The translations under genes and the position numbers were made by a program. Shown here piece by piece: positions 56,801 through 64,000 of a DNA stretch of 64,000 nt; the first letter of the stretch is position 1; every line of letters begins with the position of its first letter. The notes beneath the pieces are model-generated. The model did no database searches. It was not told the origin of the DNA and was given only the letters and a program-made list of their open reading frames with translations. Source of the stretch: Pseudopyrenochaeta lycopersici (lineage: Eukaryota > Ascomycota > Dothideomycetes > Pleosporales > Pseudopyrenochaetaceae); NCBI GenBank assembly GCA_003313425.1, contig NHZP01000007.1:744001-808000 (forward strand), written 5' to 3'.

Positions 56801-57210
56801 TACCGTTCGAGGAAAAGCGGACCGCGTGGATTGTGCCGGAGTGATGGCTTACAGCGGCGAGCTGCTTTGGCTTCGAGTAATTGGGGTCGTTCGAGTTAAG
56901 AATGGCGTCGGTGGACCATATTCGCACGTATCCGTCTGCGTAGTGTCAGTCAGTCCTGCGTCTGGCGGCAGCGCATTGCCTGTGGCCTCCGAAATGGTGG
57001 GTCCACGAACCTCCAGCGGCCGTGACGAGACGGGATCCATCAGGCGAAACGTGGCAGCTGTAGACCTCGAAATCCTTCAAATCTCCTGGGACCAGAAATG
57101 AATAGTCAGCCAAATAGGTCCATCACGCTTCGGGATGTGAACGAAGCTTTATCATGGGGGGAGGCAGGCTAACCCGGGTGCGTCAACCACTGTGGCTTGA
57201 TCAAGTGCAT
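53823..57210 (-). CDS. HIR1: HIR histone-chaperone complex subunit Hir1 (HIRA)
   Basis: Exons 57210..57174, 57085..57011, 56935..56720, 56669..53985 and 53929..53823 encode 1039 residues. The tiny first exon (MHLIKPQWLTHPG) matches the HIRA start. WD40 blades follow: YSCHVSPDGSRLVTAAGDG-YVRIWS, HHSGTIHAVRFSSNGRYLASG, HDNDVQDLGWSFDSSILVSVG, then SHVKGITFDPANKYFATASDD, to about 390. Residues about 478-496 (KLKQRVTVTKEGKKRIAPM) form the B domain that binds Asf1. The C-terminal half contains the Hira domain (ACEDGSIYAWSPAGRRTLNAM and onward) and ends GKHRDLQRITVPYARLLDIV. The complex deposits H3-H4 outside S phase and represses histone genes. The 50-bp intron between exons 3 and 4 is open in frame, and skipping it restores FGSNEAPPVENW. 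No other gene overlaps. Confidence 0.92.
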
Positions 57211-57937
57211 GGTCGCGTACAGATTCTAAGCAGATGAAGCATACTATGACGCGACCATGAATGAATTGTTGGAGGGAACGGAAGTGGAAGTTGGTGATGT
57301 GGTGATTTGCACGTCTCGGTGGGTCGCGACAGTTGTCTGGCGCTGGCGACGCGAGTTCGTAGTTGACGCTGCTTGGCAGACGTTTGGGCAGGGGTTTAAA
57401 GTTTAGGTGCATGCGCCGATCGGAAAGTGGGTTTACACGAACATACTAGGATGCTCAGCACGGAAATGCCGCCCCTATGATATGTATTGCTGTAACCTTC
57501 GTGATTATGCTCGGGGTTTGATAGACAGAAGATCTGCTGGTTCTACTATGTGCACATTATTGACCAATTCCATCATACCTCTGCCTGAAGCATCAAATCT
57601 CCATTCTCAACCACTGATTATCAGCCATGAATGATGACTTCTACCAACCCTCTAACCAACTTGACGAAGCTGAAATTGTATTCTAGCGCTACCAGGTTAC
57701 TCTGCACGCTAACTTGCACGATATGACTCGCAGATATCCCACCAATTTCAATCGAGTCAACTGACTCACACGGTAGAATCACATGGGAGATTCTGGACGT
57801 GCCAACCACGGGATGCTGCTTTAAACTGCCAGTATTCAGTCGTGTTCTGTCTCTGGAGACCGGTTGAGGCACTGATTTCGTGAAGTGCTATCGTTGAATA
57901 AGTAGCTTGTTTTGATGTGGACCCAAACATGGGCCAT
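57211..57937. other. intergenic: HIR1 promoter and U1-type zinc-finger gene 3' flank
   Basis: 727 bp in tandem minus orientation. No coding content or repeat recognised. Confidence 0.45.
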
Positions 57938-58830
57938 TCACTTTCCGATCTTCTTCCTCTTCTTAAAAACTACGGCCGGTGCAGCTGGCGCATCCTCTGC
58001 TTCTTTCTTGACTCCTCTATCAGCATTCATCGCCTCTGCCTCTTCCGCTGTGGGTATATCCTGGAGTGCCTTCTCCTCGCCATCTTCATGGGCCTCAGCT
58101 TTAACACCATCTTCCTGTTTGATCTCTTCTTTGATCTCTTGTTCCGTTTCCTTTTGTGGTGTCTTGTTCCCAAACAAACTCTCTATATCATCCGCTCCGC
58201 TCTTACTCCCGGGAAAAGACTTATATGTATGTCCCCATCCCTTCTTCTTCGTGATCATCTCGTCTGCTGCTCTCTGCTCCTCCTCTTCTTCATCCATCTT
58301 CCTTTTTCTAATGCCCTTGTTTAATGATATCGCTCTAAACTCCCCGTCCTCGTTCACTTCACCCACCACCTGCTCAGACACTGTTTTCCAATCGCCCGCA
58401 ATAGCCAAGTCGCCTCTGGCAGCATCGGGCAGCGCAACACCCATAGCCGCTAGTTGTTCCCATTGTCGCTTCCTATCGTCTAAAGTCGCCTTTCTCTCGG
58501 TTCGCTTCTCGAATGTCGGGGTGCCACCAGAGCCGGTCGCTACTGAGGGTGTTGATGCTGAGGGCACAAGGCCATTAAGGCGTGCGATTTCAGCTTGCGC
58601 CCGCGCTTTACTGCGCTGCTCATTTTCCTGTTCCCGGTGCAGGCCCTTTAGACTGCGTTGGATATTTCCTTGGTGGCGGCCGGTGGCTTCGTGCTGTGCG
58701 CGTTCGAATTTGGTGTCTTTTACGTAGGTGGAGCAGAACTTGCACCAGTACTTTGGCTATATTGATGTTAGATTACTAATGAAATGGTAGAGACTATTTC
58801 ACTTACCGTAGACTTCCAGTACTCCGCCAT
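57938..58830 (-). CDS. U1-type (matrin-like) C2H2 zinc-finger protein, WBP4-like splicing factor
   Basis: Exons 58830..58807 (8 codons) and 58756..57938 (50-bp intron) encode 280 residues. The N-terminus MAEYWKST-PKYWCKFCSTYV with H30 and H36 gives C13-x2-C16-x13-H30-x5-H36, the U1-C/matrin-type finger. It is followed by QGNIQRSLKGLHREQENEQRSKARAQAEIARLNG, a basic helix seen in WBP4/FBP21-type proteins. The rest is low-complexity acidic/basic with SKSGADDIESLFGNK and a C-terminal nuclear signal (VVFKKRKKIGK). Such proteins associate with U1/U2 snRNP during pre-mRNA splicing; WW domains found in animal WBP4 are not seen. The very short first exon is supported by the W-K-S-T|P-K-Y-W-C junction. 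Confidence 0.8.
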
Positions 58831-61800
58831 TATAGGTGTGAAGTTGGCGGTGGACGAAGGCTGCAATAAAGATGGAGATGCAACTGCGGGAGCGGGAGCT
58901 AATTCAATGCACAGTCCATGCACTAAGTTCCATCGCGCACCCTACAAGGCGTTTTCATATCCGGTCATCTCTTGTGGAACGAATCAGTTATCGTGCATGG
59001 GTCCGCATCTCTTAGAGTCATAAACTCTCCTACGTATGCTCTTGCAATTCTTTCCGACTCGTCTGCACCTGCGAATACTGCTTTGGCTTATTCGGAACTA
59101 GATCTACCCCTGCAAATATGACAGAGCAGTGTATATGATTTGGCGTGGGCAGCTTATTAGAACTTGCGAAGGAGAGTCAAGTGGTTGCGAATACCATGCA
59201 TACCATGCTCATAGGGTAAATCGTAACAAAGATCGTAGAGAAATAAATTTTATCGATCGTTCAGACCAAATCATCAGCATCAGCTCAGACAATATAGCCG
59301 GTTTCCGCGGGCTGTGACACCACCTGAACCAACGAAGCAGGCTCTTTGCATCGACTTGGAGCCCCCGATGAGACTGATTATGATAAATTACATTATCAAA
59401 AGCCCCTTATCGCTGTAATTCACGTCCCTCTTGCGACTTTCCTGTAGTGGAAGGTTCAAAGACAGGAAATGTGACGTTTCTCAACCATTACACGATTTGG
59501 TCAGACACACACTTTTTAACGAGGGCAGAACTGCAATACCCTAGCCACTAAGACGTATGCGACTTGTTATTCATTCTGCCCTATTAGTTGAGTTAGCTGG
59601 GACGGTGTGGTACGATCCAAAGCCCACAAAACCATGTGTCGAATCACCCAGTGTGTCTGGAGATCGAGACTTGGGCAAATTCTTCGATGTTCCTTGCTTT
59701 TACGCTCTACATTCAACACTGCATCTTTGACCTGCTTGATATGGAAGTTTGATGTGTTGGCACCCACTTTACGATCCAAGGGTCGGTGGGTGACTAATGC
59801 AAGGAAATCGCGCTGGAGATCTCGTTTGACCCATGACCCAGACCTACTTTTCCGCATTCCTGGTCTTGGTAATCGAGCCGATGATGACAAGTACACTAGA
59901 GTTGTGATTTTGGACTTCATCGTCTGCCCTGAATCGGTAGTTCAAAAGGAATAATTGTCTTTATTATGCTCCATACCTACACAACTCTCAAACACACCGT
60001 GGAGAATGGGTAGGTCCCTCGCGCCCTAATCCTCCAAGGATAATTAGTACCTCTACAATATGCAAAGGTTATTTTGTTTCCATACGGGTGTTTAAGAAAA
60101 GGTGGATCCTAGACCTTGGAGGAAGTGTTGAATTATCCTTACCCTATCGACTTTAAGTGCTTACAACGCAGCCCACTCGGGCCCGAGGGCGTATGAAAAT
60201 CAAGTCGATGCACGCATTCATCGATGAGAAGACCTTGCGATCGCGATCACCAGATCATCTATTATTCATGGCTGTGAGGAGACTTTCCTAATGCAGTAGC
60301 AGGAAGGGTGGAGTATGGCAATGTGGCATTGAATTCATAAGCTTGTCCAGGATCGACTGTATCGAGGGCTATTCGTTGTACAACTGTACCACGACAGTAT
60401 TGAGCAACGTATGGATAGTGAGATTAGATGTGCAATTTCCCTGTACAATTCATCTTCCCCCGCTCAATCTCCCACTTGCAACATCCCCTCGCTTGGAAAG
60501 ATATAGTGGAACATTGTCCCAAGGTTGTCCTTCTACCAGCAGGCAGTGCAATGACCAAAGTGGAACACAATCACGAATTGGGCGAGGAAATGCGCGCTTT
60601 CTTGGCTAGGATTCACGCTTATTCCTGTTTCCTTCCCAATCCAGCAGTGCACGAACCGTGATGTATGTATGATGTATTGTTGTGACACAACAACAACCTC
60701 AGATCTTCGTCTTTTTTTCCACGTCACGTATAGGCGCGAGGGCAAAAGCAAATCACGCAATAGCGCTCTATAATCAACACTTTTCTACTTTCCTTCCAAT
60801 CAGGGTAATCTCGATGGTGCGTGTGTGAGAAGCACTGATATTATTCTGAGGTTGCATACGGCAAAGTTCCTGGTGCTAGAATATCGTCAGGACAAAAATA
60901 TGCACAGGAAACAAATGACTATTTGACAACTTTCTATTGCATATATGTCGATGTTATGGTGATCAGAGCAATCATGCGCCAACTGCGAATTAGTCAGTTC
61001 TGAAACCTACTGCTATGCAACCAACCGCTTATACTATTCGAAACTGCGACAAGCATGCGCGATTTGTTAGCTATAATCCACACTTCTTGTTTGAAGTTGC
61101 CCTTTGCAGTAACTTTGTGCACGGACGAGTGTGGTAATAGTTGATGTCTCAGTCTAGACTGTATCACATTCATTTCCCCGCCCAGAGTTCTTGGTATGAC
61201 TAAAGCACGCTTCCCGCAATCCACACATCACTATCTTTCTGCCATTCGTGGTAAGTGTCAAACGGCGGGAGGCGTGGATGCGGGGATCTACGCACCCAGT
61301 GACGCGTTGATGTGCGGCGTATGAGGTTCCACTTATCACAAGTGAACGGTTAAGCAGTGTAGTTCACGGCGCCTTTCCTGTTTGAAAGTGGGACTACTCA
61401 CTCAGGAGTTTAAGTCGCTCTTTAGATATCGATGAACTTTCCGCTCTTTCTCTGCTCGAAAACTTCTCAATGTCCATATGGTTTGCTTAGATTTCCATGA
61501 TCCTTTCGCTGGTGTTCCTGGCCAAAATCCGTAGGCGTGACGCAACATTACAGCTCAGCATGTGCAGGGCGACTCATCATCCATTCGTAGCCTATCACAA
61601 CCCCCCCTTCGGCACCTTCAGCCGAATAGCATTGTCGCATTGCCTCGATCCTCGATCGTGATGTCTGCAGCAATCTATGCCTGACCAGAGACCTTCCTAA
61701 TGCAGCGGGCCGAGCCATAGATCCATGATACTGATGGCGAACTGTTGTACCCACTATCGAGGACTGGCTGGTCAGTTGGGACATGTCATCAACAGATTGA

Positions 61801-62342
61801 GTAGCTGATCTTGAGATCATTTTGGGCGATAAGATTTACTGACTTCGATAGTTTTTGCATTCCTTCCGGGTTTGGTAAGTCAGACATGTTGTACTTTGCT
61901 GGAATCTTACGAGTTTGTGTTCTACATAAGCTTTGGTTAGGTAGGTTCAGAGACACTTGGGAAAAAGGATTGGAAGATAACGGTTTGGCTCTTCCAGCAT
62001 CATGCGAGCAGTTGCAACTGGGTTCATATTTAATACGGATCTGGAACTCTCAACTGGTCGTTGTCGGGACATCCTGAGATGGAGGTGGGGATGCACTACT
62101 TCTCCACCAAAAATTCCATAGCAACGGAGAGCATGCTTCGTAGATGGTAAAACATCAAAAGAAGAATTCAATCTAACCGTTTCTCTAGAGACATTAGTAT
62201 TGTTGGTGGATCAGGCTCAATGACTGCTGCAAAAACCGTGCAGGTGCTCAGAGGGTGTTTGAGGCGACCATTGGTCTTACGCAACTCGTCGTCGATGCTG
62301 GAAAGCTTTGCGCAAACTGATTTTGCGATTCTCCAGCTCCTT
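58831..62342. other. gene-poor region, 3.5 kb
   Basis: Starts with the promoter of the zinc-finger gene and ends at the ankyrin gene stop. Two overlapping frames on opposite strands at 59567-59954 (115-117 codons each) and several of 75-90 codons have no recognisable sequence. No repeat with clear ends was found. Confidence 0.4.
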
Positions 62343-63014
62343 TCAATCCACTCTCCTCTTCACGCTGCGGCCCCCGTCGTCAGTACCAATACCCGAGACA
62401 ACATCTTGCACCAACTCCCTCAATTGCCTTTGAACCTCGTCCGACTCATAGTCCTCCCTGGCGGCAAGCTCTTCTATCCGGCGTCGAATCTCAGGGTCTG
62501 GCGCATCACCTGCAGCGTCTTCCTCCATAGTCCCCATGTTTATCTTCACACCGTTAGGTAGCGGAGGCGGCGGGTGCACACCGTCTGTCTCCGCAGCACT
62601 TGCACTTGTTGGGTCGCTGCCAGTCCGCAGCGTCTTCAGGTACTGACAGACCTCGTGTGCCTCGCCCTCTTCTTCGCCTATCTTCTCCTCTGCTGTCTTG
62701 CCCTCACTATTCCGTATTGACACATCTACGCCCAGCTCGTCGACCAAGCATCGGGCGACATGGACATTCTCGGTTGCGAAGAGAGCTGTCTCGCCGTCCT
62801 CGTCTAGGATGTTGACATTGACATTGTACTTCTGGACCAGCTCTCGTAAGACACTGAGCTGATTGTAGGAAGCGGAGGCGTGGACTAGCGAGTAGCCATG
62901 CGCATCGCGCGCAGAGGCGAGCTGTGGATGCTGTGCAAGCGAGCTGAGGATTGCTTGGGGGCGTGTGTCGATTAGGTTGAGTAGGAGATCAATAGTCGGT
63001 GGGGGGAGCGACAT
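62343..63014 (-). CDS. ankyrin-repeat protein (Yar1-like)
   Basis: Intronless, 223 residues, start MSLPPPTIDLLLNLID at 63014; an upstream in-frame Met at 63158 adds a non-conserved leader. Ankyrin units: RDAHGYSLVHASASYNQLSVLRELV, then LDEDGETALFATENVHVARCLVDELG, and a partial third (VSIRNSEGKTAEEKI). The C-terminal tail is acidic with a predicted helix (RRRIEELAAREDYESDEVQRQLRELV) and ends SVKRRVD. Two or three ankyrins followed by an acidic tail resemble Yar1, the chaperone of newly made Rps3, but the family has many similar small proteins and the link is weak. There is no signal peptide or membrane segment. Confidence 0.75.
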   Translation of the reverse strand: MSLPPPTIDLLLNLIDTRPQAILSSLAQHPQLASARDAHGYSLVHASASYNQLSVLRELVQKYNVNVNILDEDGETALFATENVHVARCLVDELGVDVSIRNSEGKTAEEKIGEEEGEAHEVCQYLKTLRTGSDPTSASAAETDGVHPPPPLPNGVKINMGTMEEDAAGDAPDPEIRRRIEELAAREDYESDEVQRQLRELVQDVVSGIGTDDGGRSVKRRVD

Positions 63015-63819
63015 GCTTTGTGAATGCGGCGGGCGTCTAGTAACCAGCTGGGGACGGTCGAATGCGGATTTGTGCGGGCTGGGCAAAATTTGTGATGCAC
63101 GCCTACGCGACGCTACTCGATATGCCAAAATCCCATCTAAAAATGACGTGTGGCACATTACCCTGCATGCGCCAGTTGGGTCGGCGTCGGGGATTGGGCC
63201 ACACCCCGGATCCGATCAGCGATCCTCTTGGACCTCCCTCATCGTGCAGATCAATCCATAGCGGCCGCCCCTTTCATCGGCCTTGTTCGAAATGCGCGGG
63301 CTCTTGGTGTCGTTGAGTGCGTCTTCAGTGTCTGCACAAAAACACGGCGGCCAGGTCAGCGCCCAGGACGCATCGGTGTTGGTTGTCCTGCTCATGGCGC
63401 TCTGGGCGCTAGCTGAGACGGTGCTGCACGCCCATTCACAGCTGCTGCGTTCACAGCCTCAGCAGGGGAAGCGTCAGATTGGGCTTGGCAGTGTCGTGTG
63501 TCTGCTCCGTCGCCTCCGCTGACATGTCCGAGTCTTTCTGCACCATTTCAAGCGCCTTCGCCTGCCTTTTTGGCCTCTGCTTTGTAAGGCTGGGTTAGTG
63601 CACTCCACGTCAACGGGAACCGCAGCAACTGCGACGCGCAAACAAGGTTGCACCGCATTCGGCCCTATTACTATTCGCGCTGCACTTGGTCATCCTCAGC
63701 TCTCCTCCATACGCTCGCCTCTTTAAGCGGCTTGGGACGTTTCGCGCCGTCGCTGCCATATACTCTTGATTTCTTTCCCTCTTCCCTGGCTGTCGCTATA
63801 CATCAACACACCCACAATC
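63015..63819. other. divergent intergenic region (ankyrin gene / PAP2-like gene)
   Basis: 805 bp of upstream DNA for both neighbours. Several short frames around 63062-63522 overlap each other without recognisable content. Nothing else seen. Confidence 0.45.
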
Positions 63820-64000
63820 ATGAGGACCGTCAAAGGGGTGAATGTGCCGTCGGTACGGCTCATCACTTCGTACGTTTTCGACTGGATCGTTATCATGTAA
63901 GTACATAGTCGCATGTCTAAACGTAGTCACCCTCGGAGTCCCGACCCGCCGCCTGGACGTCATATTGCAGTCGTACTCTGGACCATCACCCAATGCAACC
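63820..64000 (+). CDS. PAP2-family phosphatase-like membrane protein, 5' end only
   Basis: Exon 1 is 63820..63896: MRTVKGVNVPSVRLITSYV, then FDWIVI, ending in phase 2 at a GTAAGT donor. It reads like the start of fungal lipid phosphate phosphatases (Lpp1/Dpp1 type), where an xPSxRLIxSYxxDWIVI stretch leads into TM1. An acceptor at the AG of ATTGCAG (about 63970) would start exon 2 with about ten codons before the window ends; its frame is uncertain, since phase 2 gives LDHHPMQ while another phase gives YSGPSPNAT. The catalytic PAP2 motifs would lie beyond the window, so the family call is tentative. Confidence 0.45.

Noticed and set aside
59567..59954. Opposed 115-117 codon frames on both strands
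   Set aside because: Neither resembles a protein family and both are open over the same bases, which suggests chance.

Overview
The window reads as nuclear DNA of a filamentous ascomycete (Pezizomycotina). Most genes carry short GT-AG introns of about 45-100 bp with CTAAC/CTGAC-type branch sites. The gene set is fungal: EMC5, UTP3/SAS10, TSC10, a VRL1-type VPS9/ankyrin/PX-BAR protein, MSH5, HSP78, EF-1beta, HIR1. An AflR-family zinc-cluster regulator, a luciferase-domain protein, a small secreted cysteine-rich protein and a decayed Fot1/Pogo transposon point to Dothideomycetes, perhaps Pleosporales; that placement is inference. Exon boundaries were deduced by eye from splice consensus, phase and family conservation.

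Layout. 0.4-8.9 kb: a tiny I78-type peptidase inhibitor, an intronless FAD monooxygenase, EMC5, a membrane-anchored luciferase-domain protein and a four-exon secreted cysteine-rich protein. 8.9-17.2 kb: UTP3 and TSC10 as a head-to-head pair, then two F-box-like genes transcribed away from each other, with two CACGTG boxes placed symmetrically at the centre of their shared promoter. 18.7-25.5 kb: a secreted bicovalent-FAD oxidase and a VRL1-like Rab5 exchange factor/sorting nexin.

26.0-40.8 kb is gene-poor. It starts with a 2.04 kb Fot1/Pogo element (TIRs and TA duplication preserved, transposase full of stops), followed by 6 kb without recognisable genes, one AflR-like transcription factor, and another 5 kb without recognisable genes. 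A folded 94-bp inverted-repeat element sits at 32.2 kb.

40.8-58.8 kb is dense and housekeeping: MSH5 (12 exons, including one GC-AG intron), HSP78, EF-1beta with a U18/snR18 box C/D snoRNA in its first intron, an MFS transporter, a multi-pass membrane protein, HIR1, and a U1-type zinc-finger protein. 58.8-62.3 kb has no gene I can support. The end holds an ankyrin-repeat protein and the first exon of a probable PAP2-family phosphatase that runs off the window.

The genes do not form one pathway. No secondary-metabolite cluster, CRISPR-like array, rRNA or tRNA was found. The best-supported unusual item is the intronic U18 snoRNA; the least explained items are the 94-bp folded element and the isolated AflR-like regulator. 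I found no convincing undescribed system.
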